Source: BOG-933 sp037147415
GTDB taxonomy: Bacteria; Pseudomonadota; Alphaproteobacteria; Azospirillales; Azospirillaceae
Reading direction: 5' to 3'
NCBI GenBank assembly: GCA_037147415.1
Contig: JBAWVF010000062.1
Span: 1-19,990 of the forward strand
DNA length: 19,990 bases
Positions 7,907 to 14,847 of the stretch are shown here, piece by piece. Below the pieces are notes generated by a model. It was given only the letters and a program-made list of their open reading frames with translations. It ran no database searches and was not told the origin of the DNA. The stretch's first letter is position 1; each line of letters opens with the position of its first letter. The position numbers were made by a program, and so were the translations under genes.

Positions 7907-8341
7907 TCAGCCCAGCGGATCGCTGGTGCTGTAGGTCAGGGTGACGATCACGGTGGCGGCCCGGATCGGGCTGCCGCCGCCGGCTACCGGCAAGTCCTCG
8001 ACGGCCGGGGCGGCCCAAGCCAGCCAATCGCAATTGCCACCAAGGGAACGGTCGGTGACGAGCGCGGTGCCGATGGCGCGCAGCAACCCGTCGATGGCGA
8101 TGGCTCGGGCCGCCGGCTGCCCGGCCTGGGCGAACACCTCCAGCCGGGCGGCATGATCGTAGAGGTAGGTCAGCGGCGACAGGATCACCTCGGGCGTGCC
8201 GGGATCACCGTCGCGGAGAATAATCAGCCCGCCCTGGGGCACCCGTTCGGGGATCGCGGTTTCGCGCTCGACGCTGGCGCCGGGCACGGTGGTCAGCACC
8301 GCCAGCAGCGCCTGCAACACGGATTCACGGCGGCTCGGCAT
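7907..8341 (-). CDS. Probable tail terminator / minor tail protein (144 aa)
   Basis: I chose the ATG at 8341 (MPSRRESVLQALLAVLTTVP) because the open frame before it has no phage-like character and GGAG lies 12-15 bases upstream. The opening RRESVLQALLAVLTTVPGA and the later ILSPLTYLYDHAARLEVFAQ fit the gpU-like tail terminators that cap the tube and join it to the head. It lies 30 bases before the tail tube gene, the usual arrangement. No signal peptide or catalytic motif is visible. The identity is by resemblance and position. Confidence 0.65.
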   Translation of the reverse strand: MPSRRESVLQALLAVLTTVPGASVERETAIPERVPQGGLIILRDGDPGTPEVILSPLTYLYDHAARLEVFAQAGQPAARAIAIDGLLRAIGTALVTDRSLGGNCDWLAWAAPAVEDLPVAGGGSPIRAATVIVTLTYSTSDPLG

Positions 8342-8458
8342 TGAGCGTCTCCGGAGTTGGCTTGAAAGAAAACGACAAGTGAAGCTTGGTATAAAGGCCG
8401 CATATTGCTTGGAACTCTGCAGCTCTGGTATCAAAGACCGGCAGGCCACGGTTTCATC

Positions 8459-9151
8459 CTACGCGGCCTTGATCAACTCCACCTGGACTGGCCTTGGCTC
8501 CCATCTCTGCCGGCATTGCAGGGCGTCCCAGCGCTCGGCCATCGTCTTGGCATTGTTGTGAGGGCGCTTGTGGTTGCGGGCGACATCGGTGCTGTCGACC
8601 GAGGCGAATGGATAGATCGAACCGGACAACGCCATGCCCCGGAGCATGTGCAGCCAAACCGGCGAAGGGCCGCTGCCGCACAGCTGGTTCATCGCGTCTG
8701 TCATGCGGTCATGCCACCGCGCATTGCCGACGAGGGCATAGGCACCCGAACTCCCGACGCAGACGCGGGGCCATGTCTCAGCGAGACGGCACAGGCGGCC
8801 GATCGGTTCGTGCATGTGCCAGACCGGGGCCGCCTGCCGGCGACCATGGGGCCACTGGCGCAGCAGGTCGTCGTTGGCCGCTTCGTCGCCCGCGATGACA
8901 TCGGGCACCACCGCCCAACTGGTCTGGTAGTCGAGCCAGCGCTCCGTCCAGGCGTAGTAACCCGGCCAATCGGTCGGTTTGCCCGCCCGCCACAGGCTGT
9001 AGGCGCCGTTGTCGAGCATCACCGACTGGCCGATCTCGTGGCACACCGTCACGTCGGACGGCAAGGCATAGGAGACGCAGAAGCACTTGCCCCTGAGGTC
9101 CATCAGCACCGCGCGCGGCGTGATCGGCGTGCCGTGGAAATGCAGCGTCAT
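8459..9151 (-). CDS. TGT-like (DpdA-like) base-exchange enzyme, phage-encoded
   Basis: The 230 residues resemble a small tRNA-guanine transglycosylase-type TIM barrel. LDNGAYSLW (46-54) would hold a substrate-binding aspartate. PDVIAGDE (83-90) and VWHMHEP (110-116) are core strands. VWLHMLRGM (165-173) and SVDSTDVARN (184-193) match the C-terminal segment where the nucleophilic aspartate of this superfamily sits. Similar proteins in phages, named DpdA, exchange guanine in DNA for 7-deazaguanine bases and protect it from restriction. No preQ0 synthesis genes are seen here, so the base would have to come from the host. Its ATG overlaps the TGA of the tail-completion-like gene (ATGA). Activity on DNA rather than RNA is inferred. 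Confidence 0.65.
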   Translation of the reverse strand: MTLHFHGTPITPRAVLMDLRGKCFCVSYALPSDVTVCHEIGQSVMLDNGAYSLWRAGKPTDWPGYYAWTERWLDYQTSWAVVPDVIAGDEAANDDLLRQWPHGRRQAAPVWHMHEPIGRLCRLAETWPRVCVGSSGAYALVGNARWHDRMTDAMNQLCGSGPSPVWLHMLRGMALSGSIYPFASVDSTDVARNHKRPHNNAKTMAERWDALQCRQRWEPRPVQVELIKAA

Positions 9152-9819
9152 GACGACTCCGCCCCGAAATGGCTTTCGATCAGGCCGGGGAACTCGGCTT
9201 CGATCGCGGCGACCGCCCCGGCGATGTCGAGGCGTTTGCTCAGGGTGACGGTCGGCACCAGCACGAACATCAGCACCGGCTGGGCACTCCGGCCCTGAGC
9301 CAGCCGGCGCGAGGTGGCCTGCCGGAAGCCGCGTCCGGAGCGGGCGGCGACCAGCTGGTCCATGATCAGGTAACCGACCCGGCCGCCGGGCGGCATGACG
9401 GTGCGCAGGTCGCGGTTGAAGGCGGCTTCGACCTCGACCGGGGTCATCAACCGGCGGGGATGGCCGCCGGGCGCCTTCGATCCCCAGGATCGGGGAGGCA
9501 CATTGGCGGTCGGGATCGCCAACCAGCGGCTACCGTTGCGTGCAATGATCGTTGCCCCTTCATCGAAACCCTGGATGATCAGCGGAGCGACGGTCCACAC
9601 TTCGCCGGCCGCACCGGTGTCGGTCGGCGGATAGACCCGGCTGCGCCAGGTGCCGGCCAGCCGGCCGCCCAAACCTGCGGCGGTCACCTGCTGGCGCAGA
9701 GTCTGTTCGAGCGACGTGGTGGCATCGGCGACGCCTTCGGCCGCCGCGGCGATCAGGCTCTCGGCCTCCCGGCGCAGGCCGGCGGCGGCGTTGCCGCCGA
9801 GGATGAGGGAGATGCGCAT
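9148..9819 (-). CDS. Phage tail completion-like protein, DUF6441-like (223 aa)
   Basis: The frame is open further upstream, but the phage protein most likely begins at the ATG at 9819 (MRISLILGGNAAAGLRREAE). The upstream part overlaps the hairpin region and looks non-coding. The N-terminal helix is followed by TTSLEQTLRQQVTAAGLGGR and a basic, beta-rich C-terminal half. This resembles DUF6441-type proteins of alphaproteobacterial prophages, thought to be head-tail or tail completion factors. It lies between the structural proteins and the tail-terminator-like gene, as expected for a gpZ/gp10-like role. The family name is from memory. Confidence 0.65.
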   Translation of the reverse strand: MRISLILGGNAAAGLRREAESLIAAAAEGVADATTSLEQTLRQQVTAAGLGGRLAGTWRSRVYPPTDTGAAGEVWTVAPLIIQGFDEGATIIARNGSRWLAIPTANVPPRSWGSKAPGGHPRRLMTPVEVEAAFNRDLRTVMPPGGRVGYLIMDQLVAARSGRGFRQATSRRLAQGRSAQPVLMFVLVPTVTLSKRLDIAGAVAAIEAEFPGLIESHFGAESS

Positions 9820-9828
9820 ATATTGAGT

Positions 9829-9864
9829 GGAACGGCCGGACCCGCCGCCGGGACCGGCCGTTCC
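9829..9864 (-). terminator. Strong intergenic hairpin without a T-run
   Basis: GGAACGGCCGG (9829-9839) pairs with CCGGCCGTTCC (9854-9864). Inside, CCCG pairs with CGGG after a single mismatch, giving a 15-bp stem with a four-base loop. It lies between two phage genes read on the minus strand and is not followed by a T-run. It is more likely an attenuator, RNA-stability or processing element than a full terminator. It could lower expression of the tail genes relative to the structural gene before it. Confidence 0.55.
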
Positions 9865-9871
9865 CTCCCGC

Positions 9872-10327
9872 TTACAGTTTGATCGCGCGCTGGATGCTGA
9901 TCTCCAGGCGCTGGGGCGCGATGGCCCGGCCGACATAGACCAGATTGCCGCTGGCCGGGACGTTGCCGGTCAGCACACCGGCGGTGGTGTCCAGGAAGTA
10001 GTCGGTGCCGACCTCCAGCGCCGCCGAGCCGGCAGACTGGGTCCAGTCGGACAGTTCGAGCACGCCGTCGGTCTGGACCTGGACATAGGCGTCGAGTGCC
10101 GCGGCCGACAGCGCGAGGCCGAGCACGTTGGCCTTGGTGTCGTCGTCAGCCTTGGCCTTCATGACCTGGAAACCGGCGGAGCAATACACCGCCATGCCGG
10201 CAACCAGAACCTCTTTCGCCTGGAGTTCGATCACATCGACCTCCTGGACCTTGGCCGCGAGGGTGTCACCGGCCGGCAGCAGCGAGAGCTTGCCGCCGAT
10301 CAGCACGACGGGACGATGGGTAGCCAT
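9872..10327 (-). CDS. Phage structural protein, possible capsid decoration or fibre subunit (151 aa)
   Basis: The ATG at 10327 (MATHRPVVLIGGKLSLLPAG) has AAAGGAA seven bases upstream. The C-terminal half has a repeated beta pattern: VQTDGVLELSDWTQSAGSAA, then GTDYFLDTTAGVLTG and VYVGRAIAPQRLEI. The C-terminal half of the next gene upstream carries the same pattern (DWT..., YFL..., VG.A.AP), so the two are paralogous in this domain. No enzymatic motif is visible. A role on the virion surface or at the connector fits the position between the head-tail joiner and tail genes, but it is an inference. A small perfect inverted repeat (GACGTT 10348-10353, AACGTC 10357-10362) lies just upstream of the ribosome site. 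Confidence 0.65.
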   Translation of the reverse strand: MATHRPVVLIGGKLSLLPAGDTLAAKVQEVDVIELQAKEVLVAGMAVYCSAGFQVMKAKADDDTKANVLGLALSAAALDAYVQVQTDGVLELSDWTQSAGSAALEVGTDYFLDTTAGVLTGNVPASGNLVYVGRAIAPQRLEISIQRAIKL

Positions 10328-10364
10328 TGATTTTCCTTTCTGATGATGACGTTGGGAACGTCGG

Positions 10365-11114
10365 TCAAAGTCTGACCGGGGTGCCGGGCGTGACGTGGAG
10401 CACCGTGGGCGCCACGGCGTGGCCCACGGGGATGACCCACTGGCCGGGGATGGCCGGCGGGGTACGGGTGATCCCGCCCGCCAACACGGCGGACAGGAAG
10501 TAGGCGGCGCCGGGCACCAGGGTGGCTGAGCCGTCCTCGGTGAGCAGGGTCCAGTCGGGCCGCTCGACCGGGTGGTCGACGGTCCATTGGGCGCCGTGCC
10601 CGGCGGCGGCTCCGGCGACGACGACGCCCGCGACCAGGGCGGTGTCATCGGCATCGGCCCGCGACAGGGCGAGGAAGTTGGCCGGGGTCAGGTGGATCAT
10701 GTGCCCGACCTCGACCGCGACCTCGGGCAAGGCGGTGTAGGAGCCGTCCCAGATGCCCTGGACGAAGCGTTCCGGTGCCGGTTCGACCGGCGGCGGCGCC
10801 TCTTCGGGGGCCAGGGCATAGCTTTCGAGAGTCCAGACCAGCCGGTCGGGGTCGAGCCGGCGGGCCGCCTGGATGGCGTAGTCCACCCCATCCAGCGTGA
10901 TCAGTTCGTTGGGGCGGAAGGTGGAAAGTTCGCTGGTCCGCACCTCGAACAGCGCGGTCGAGGCGATCAGCCGGGTGTCCTCGAAACGGACCTCGGTGTC
11001 GGGGCGTTTGGCGATCACTCGCAGCGGACGGTGAGAGCCGTCGGCGGCGGTGTAGGTGGCCAGCGTTCCGAACTGCGCGAACGCCGCATTCACCGCCAGG
11101 GCACCGAAGTTCAC
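10365..11114 (-). CDS. Head-tail joining protein fused to a structural domain (249 aa)
   Basis: The start is the GTG at 11114, overlapping the TGA of the preceding gene (GTGA). Residues 1-105 (MNFGALAVNAAFAQFGTLAT to about LVWTLESYAL) resemble the small gpFII-like or related head-tail joining proteins of lambda-type phages: a short beta-barrel with the LITLDGVDYAIQAARRLDPD pattern. After a proline-rich linker (EEAPPPVEPAPE), the last 120 residues match the C-terminal domain of the 151-residue neighbour. The protein therefore looks like a fusion of a joiner with a copy of that domain. It would sit at the portal-tail interface. Confidence 0.65.
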   Translation of the reverse strand: MNFGALAVNAAFAQFGTLATYTAADGSHRPLRVIAKRPDTEVRFEDTRLIASTALFEVRTSELSTFRPNELITLDGVDYAIQAARRLDPDRLVWTLESYALAPEEAPPPVEPAPERFVQGIWDGSYTALPEVAVEVGHMIHLTPANFLALSRADADDTALVAGVVVAGAAAGHGAQWTVDHPVERPDWTLLTEDGSATLVPGAAYFLSAVLAGGITRTPPAIPGQWVIPVGHAVAPTVLHVTPGTPVRL

Positions 11115-11677
11115 GGGGCCTGGACCTGAAGGGCGCCGGCCGGCGTTTCGCACAGCGCCTTGACCGCCGCGTCATCGACCGCCGCCAGCCCCGACAGCTC
11201 CGGGAACGAAGTCGCCAGCACGCTGGCGGTGACATCGCCGGCCCGATAGAGCTTGCACCGGTCGGCCAAGCTGGTTCCGGTCAGGCGATCGATCTGGGCG
11301 GTAACCGGAGCGCAGGCGGTGACGGTTCCGGCCAGGACCACCGCCAGCAGCAGCGCCGCCGGAGCGGCCCCCGGCGGAACCGAACCATCGCCGTCCTTGG
11401 GCGTGGCCGGCGCAGCCAGGGCGGCCAGTTGGGCCAGCGCCGCGGCGGGACCGGCGGTGCGGTAGACTTCCACGATCTTGACGGCGTTGGCCGCGCGCCC
11501 CCAGTTGCCCGCCGCGAACTGGACGGCGTCATGCAGCGTGCTGCTGACCTGGGCGAGGCCCGCCAGATTGAAGACGGCGGCGGCCTGGGACAGCAGGCCG
11601 ATTGCGGCAAAGGCCAGGGTGACGATGGTGGCGAGATTGGCGGTGACGAAGTCGAAGAGTCCGAGCACGGTATCCAT
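11111..11677 (-). CDS. Membrane/lipoprotein-like protein of the lysis group (188 aa)
   Basis: The N-terminus (MDTVLGLFDFVTANLATIVT) contains a hydrophobic segment at about 13-33. A second segment, PAALLLAVVLAGTVTAC at 106-122, ends in VTAC, which fits a lipobox with C122 as the lipidated residue. Between them is an amphipathic, alanine-rich stretch. Holin-like and Rz1-like features in one frame, next to the endolysin and a holin-like gene, suggest a lysis role, perhaps as a spanin partner. The lipobox is internal, so lipidation would need a separate internal start or a real fusion. The gene follows a terminator and has AGGTGA before the ATG. Function is uncertain. Confidence 0.55.
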   Translation of the reverse strand: MDTVLGLFDFVTANLATIVTLAFAAIGLLSQAAAVFNLAGLAQVSSTLHDAVQFAAGNWGRAANAVKIVEVYRTAGPAAALAQLAALAAPATPKDGDGSVPPGAAPAALLLAVVLAGTVTACAPVTAQIDRLTGTSLADRCKLYRAGDVTASVLATSFPELSGLAAVDDAAVKALCETPAGALQVQAP

Positions 11678-11690
11678 GGTTCACCTCATG

Positions 11691-11715
11691 AAAAAGGCCG
11701 TCCGAAAGGACGGCC
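11691..11715 (-). terminator. Rho-independent terminator after the holin-like gene
   Basis: On the minus strand GGCCGTCC (11715-11708) and GGACGGCC (11703-11696) form an eight-base-pair GC-rich stem with a TTTC loop. Five T residues follow (11695-11691). It lies 30 bases after the stop of the holin-like gene and overlaps the leader of the next gene. Confidence 0.85.
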
Positions 11716-11744
11716 GTTGGGAAGCAAAAGACGGGTATGAAGCG

Positions 11745-12017
11745 TCAGGGCTTGAACACGAAGTGATCGTGCAGCCACTGGATCAAGGTCGGCAGGCCGG
11801 AAATCAGGGCCAGAACTGCACCACCGAACCAGATTGTGATCCGGCCGATGGCCCGAGCCGTGTGGAGCAGTTGGCGGATATCACCGAGTTCTTTCAGCAC
11901 CACTTCCTGGTGATGCTCCTGACGCTCGACATGATCGCGGAAGGTCGTGGCCAGTTCCTCGAACCGAGCCTCCAGCGAGGCGACCCGTTCCGAAACATCG
12001 GTGAGATCGGGCGGCAT
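11745..12017 (-). CDS. Holin-like protein with coiled coil and C-terminal membrane segment (90 aa)
   Basis: The ATG at 12017 (MPPDLTDVSERVASLEARFE) follows GGAGGG with good spacing and lies only four bases after the endolysin stop. Residues 5-52 form a charged heptad-type coiled coil, and residues 58-78 (IGRITIWFGGAVLALISGLP) form one membrane segment. This is the topology of XhlA-like and some holin-associated proteins. It presumably helps the endolysin, which has no signal peptide, to cross the inner membrane. A terminator follows. Confidence 0.72.
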   Translation of the reverse strand: MPPDLTDVSERVASLEARFEELATTFRDHVERQEHHQEVVLKELGDIRQLLHTARAIGRITIWFGGAVLALISGLPTLIQWLHDHFVFKP

Positions 12018-12021
12018 GGGG

Positions 12022-12579
12022 TTACCCTCCGGCGGGCAGACGGTAGCTTTCACAGCGGGCGAGCCAGCCCTTGCGGAAAGCTTCCTGGCTAGGGTCATGG
12101 GCGATCAACTGCTGATAGAAGGCTCTCCGGCGATTGCAGAGGACGTCGACCACCGCCCGGGCTCCCCGTTCGGCGACCAGCGCGGCGGCGGCTCCGCTGG
12201 TAACCTTGCCAATGGTGCCGTCGCTGATGATGTGCCGGCCGAGGTCGCCCAGCGCCCCCTGGAGCAACCGCACCGCCGTGCCCGGGCCGTGATTGACCGC
12301 CATGTCGAACACCACCGGCTGGAGTTCCTCGGGCAGACGGTCGATGTTGGCGGCCAGCCAGTAACGCTCGCGGTAGATGGCCAGCGCATGGGCCAGCGGC
12401 ATGGCCTTGACCTGCTCCGCCGTCACCGGCTTGCCCAGCCATTCCCCGTAAACGCGCTGGGTTATGCCCATATTGGTGGGGCCGCCCCGGTCGGCGGGAT
12501 GGTTCGAGTACCCGCCTTCCCAGCGGGCAATCATGGTTCGGATCACTTGCACGACGCGGTCCATCGGCGGATTCCCCAT
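12022..12579 (-). CDS. Endolysin, GH108-type N-acetylmuramidase (185 aa)
   Basis: The catalytic motif is RWEGGYSNHPADRGGPTNMG (19-38), with E21 as the acid residue typical of glycoside hydrolase family 108. A C-terminal peptidoglycan-binding region follows (RLLQGALGDLG and DGTIGKVT). The length is normal for the family and there is no signal peptide, so export would depend on the holin. It cuts the glycan chains of peptidoglycan at the end of infection. The ATG at 12579 is used here; a second ATG at 12564 would shorten it by five residues. It begins directly after the terminator of the capsid gene, so it may have its own promoter or rely on readthrough. Confidence 0.9.
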   Translation of the reverse strand: MGNPPMDRVVQVIRTMIARWEGGYSNHPADRGGPTNMGITQRVYGEWLGKPVTAEQVKAMPLAHALAIYRERYWLAANIDRLPEELQPVVFDMAVNHGPGTAVRLLQGALGDLGRHIISDGTIGKVTSGAAAALVAERGARAVVDVLCNRRRAFYQQLIAHDPSQEAFRKGWLARCESYRLPAGG

Positions 12580-12604
12580 AAAAAAAGACCGCGCGAGGGC
12601 GGTC
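12580..12604 (-). terminator. Rho-independent terminator after the capsid gene
   Basis: On the minus strand GACCGC (12604-12599) and GCGGTC (12592-12587) form a six-base-pair stem around CCTCGC, followed by seven T residues (12586-12580). It separates the head genes from the lysis group. The A-run touches the endolysin start codon. Confidence 0.82.
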
Positions 12605-12631
12605 CCGAGACGATTGACGATGCGGTGGTGT

Positions 12632-13311
12632 TCAGTTCGAGGTGGTCAGCTTGACCAGCACATGCGGACGGCGGCAGAGCGGCAGCGGGTTCGATTCCAT
12701 GATGATCCGCCAGCCGCGCTCGTCGCCGGTGCGCACCGGCCAGGCATAGGCTTCCATGCCGACGGTGTTGACGAACTCGTCCTTGTTGGCCGGGGCGAAG
12801 TAGGTCTTGAAGGTCTGGGTGGTGCCGAGCGGAAAGGCGTGGCCTTCATTGGCGGCGATGAAGCGCGCCGTGGTGCCGTTGGATAGTTGTCCGGAGCCGC
12901 GATACTCTTCAAACACGCAGCCTTTATGGGGGAAACGCCGCCGCACATCTTCGCGCAGCGGCTGGGCGCCGGTGGCGGAGTAGTATTTGTAAGCCTCTTT
13001 GATGGCGGGGTGGGCGATCAGCTTGTCGAAGAACTCCGGGCTGACCAGGGCCATCACCCCGGTCATGACTTCGCCCAGCAGATTGTCTTCGATGTGACGC
13101 AACACCTCGTTGATCTTGGCGTCGATGTCGGTGGTGTCGGTGCCGAGAGCGAAGTCGACGCTCTTCTGGGTGATGCCGAACACCGTATAGAGGTTGTAAA
13201 GGGTCTTGCCCGAGCCGCCGACGATTATGCCCTTCAGGGCACCCATCCGCAGGTATTCCAGGGTCAGGGCGAACTTGCGCCGCCAAAAGCACGCAGTTCG
13301 TTAATCTCGGT
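12632..13311 (-). pseudogene. Truncated and frameshifted major capsid protein (lambda gpE type)
   Basis: From 13276 down, the frame reads KFALTLEYLRMGALKGIIVG and continues about 210 residues to NPLPLCRRPHVLVKLTTSN, the normal C-terminal two thirds of a gpE-family capsid protein. A separate frame, TEINELRAFGG (13311-13279), matches the short ExxxRAFG segment that normally lies about 20 residues before the first part. The two pieces are in different frames, and the residues between them are missing. The N-terminal third is absent: an AT-rich gene occupies its place. The longest ATG-started remnant begins at 13246 and gives 204 residues. As it stands, this cannot encode a complete shell subunit. 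Confidence 0.82.
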
Positions 13312-14275
13312 CGTCTTTTCGCGAAATAGAAAAATAAGCAATGCTCATCCCTCCTTCCGGCGGCTCCCCATCTGAATCGTCTGGAGCCCCCCCAAACGGC
13401 GGCATGCCATAAAAATGATGCGGTACAAGAATAGCATGATCGGACCAAATCATTGCAATAGAACGGCCATGAACGCCAAAAGCAGAAATATACCTCGGAT
13501 GCCTGCCAACAAGCCCCGGCTTATGAGAAAATAAGATGCCTTTGCTTCCTGTGACGCGCAATAGTTCGTCAACAGTAAATGACCAATCATCACCGCGTCC
13601 AGAGACCGCAGCCTCACGACCATAATCGGGCTGCGACGCCGCCATATTTGCTAGAAAAGTACCCAACTTATCTCCACCGGCGGGCATACTAATCGCTGGC
13701 GCCTGTTGATGCCATTCAGGGCTAGGTTGATCTTTTATCAATCCATACCACCCGCAATCAAGGGGTTTTCCAGGAAATGCGCAAGTGCAAAAATCTCTTG
13801 TACGAGAATCAAAATTCTTTTTTGGAAGAGTGAATGGCGGCCACTTTGAAAGTAACTCATGCTGTTTTAGGTCGCCGACATCCTTAATGTGCTTGCCGCC
13901 TCCTGAATCCGCCATCTTTGCCTGAACAAGAACGGCCATTCTTTTGTTTGGAGTTGAAGCATTATCATCAATAACTACCAGCAAATCTGCGAGTTCACAC
14001 CTCATTTTTCTTCCGAGAGCATCGGTAAACACTGCCTCAGTATAACGTCCATGACACACAACCCCAGACGATACAACCTGGAGTCCGAGCGGATTAAGTA
14101 TCTTATTCCACGAACCCGCAACGCCGGCTACTCCAAACAAAACAAAGGCCGCAACAAAACTCACTTCATCATTCGGATATTTTCCAATCCATATTGGATT
14201 CGGTGAAGCCATCGCCCTATCAATTTCTGCATTGGCGGCGCCAGCAAGGCTAGGTATTAATCCAGGCGGGATCAT
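13301..14275 (-). CDS. AT-rich inserted gene, E..D..QxK nuclease-like protein (324 aa)
   Basis: I do not recognise a named family. Residues 94-120 (CELADLLVVID, then RMAVLVQAK) give E94, D97 and Q118-A-K120, a variant PD-(D/E)XK pattern in which Q replaces the second acid. A hydrophobic stretch at 38-54 may be a buried core or a membrane segment. The rest contains several cysteines (DFCTCAFPGKPLDCGW), which could bind metal. The C-terminus is glycine- and proline-rich. The ATG at 14275 has GGGGG eight bases upstream. Base composition and codon use are clearly more AT-rich than the portal and capsid genes beside it, which indicates recent transfer. Its 3' end runs into the capsid remnant. A defence-type nuclease is the best guess. 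Confidence 0.65.
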   Translation of the reverse strand: MIPPGLIPSLAGAANAEIDRAMASPNPIWIGKYPNDEVSFVAAFVLFGVAGVAGSWNKILNPLGLQVVSSGVVCHGRYTEAVFTDALGRKMRCELADLLVVIDDNASTPNKRMAVLVQAKMADSGGGKHIKDVGDLKQHELLSKWPPFTLPKKNFDSRTRDFCTCAFPGKPLDCGWYGLIKDQPSPEWHQQAPAISMPAGGDKLGTFLANMAASQPDYGREAAVSGRGDDWSFTVDELLRVTGSKGILFSHKPGLVGRHPRYISAFGVHGRSIAMIWSDHAILVPHHFYGMPPFGGAPDDSDGEPPEGGMSIAYFSISRKDDRD

Positions 14276-14341
14276 TATAGAGCCCCCACTCCATTATTTT
14301 ACTAAGCGTGTATCGCGTTTGAACACGAGAGTCAATATCTT

Positions 14342-14830
14342 TCAATCTCTCTGCGTCACATAGGCCCGCTCGGCGCCGCAAGCCAGGGCATAGGCGGCGC
14401 TGAGACAGGCCTCGTCGGCGACCGCGTAGACCGGCTTGACCCCGCGCAGACTGAACACCCGGTCGGCGAGATCGAACACGCCGCCGGCCTGCCCGCCGTT
14501 GGAATCCACGTCCAGCAGGATGCCCTTCACCGCCGGGTCGGCGGCGGCCAGATCGAGCTGCTCGCCGAGCCGCAGGTACGAAGCCAGCCCGCTCATCGCC
14601 GCCAGCCCGAAGGTGCGGTTGGCCAGCGTGCCCAGCACCGGAATGATCGCGATGCCGTTCGGCGTCACCACGAACGGCCGGTCTCCCTCGACGGGCGCGC
14701 CGGAATCGGCCGGCTCGCCCGCCAGGCGCAGGGTCAGCACCTGGAGAATGGTGTCGAGCTTGGGCCGGGCGATCATCAGCGGCGTGCCGAAGACCAGCCC
14801 GCCGAGATGCGGCAGGTCGCTGAAGGTCAT
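14342..14830 (-). pseudogene. 3'-truncated S49 (SppA/lambda gpC-like) prohead protease
   Basis: The ATG at 14830 (MTFSDLPHLGGLVFGTPLMI) has GGAGAG six bases upstream. The protein follows the S49 fold through IAIIPVLGTLANR, GILLDVDSNGGQAGG and EACLSAAYALACGAERAYVT. The nucleophile is probably S144 in LSAAY. It stops after 162 residues at AYVTQRD, just where family members continue with a GGVGSIGV-type segment and the region carrying the catalytic lysine. The sequence becomes AT-rich at that point (about 14352). The protease and its usual scaffold extension are therefore lost, and processing of the capsid would not be possible. Confidence 0.82.
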
Positions 14831-14847
14831 GGAAACTCTCCGGAAAG

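Noticed and set aside
7097..8344. Long plus-strand open frame (415 codons)
   Set aside because: It lies opposite the tail tube and tail-terminator-like genes, is full of glycine and arginine from GC-rich antisense, and has no motif or ribosome site.
8405..9298. Plus-strand open frame (297 codons) opposite the TGT-like gene
   Set aside because: Antisense shadow: the opposite strand is coupled by an ATGA overlap and has family motifs.
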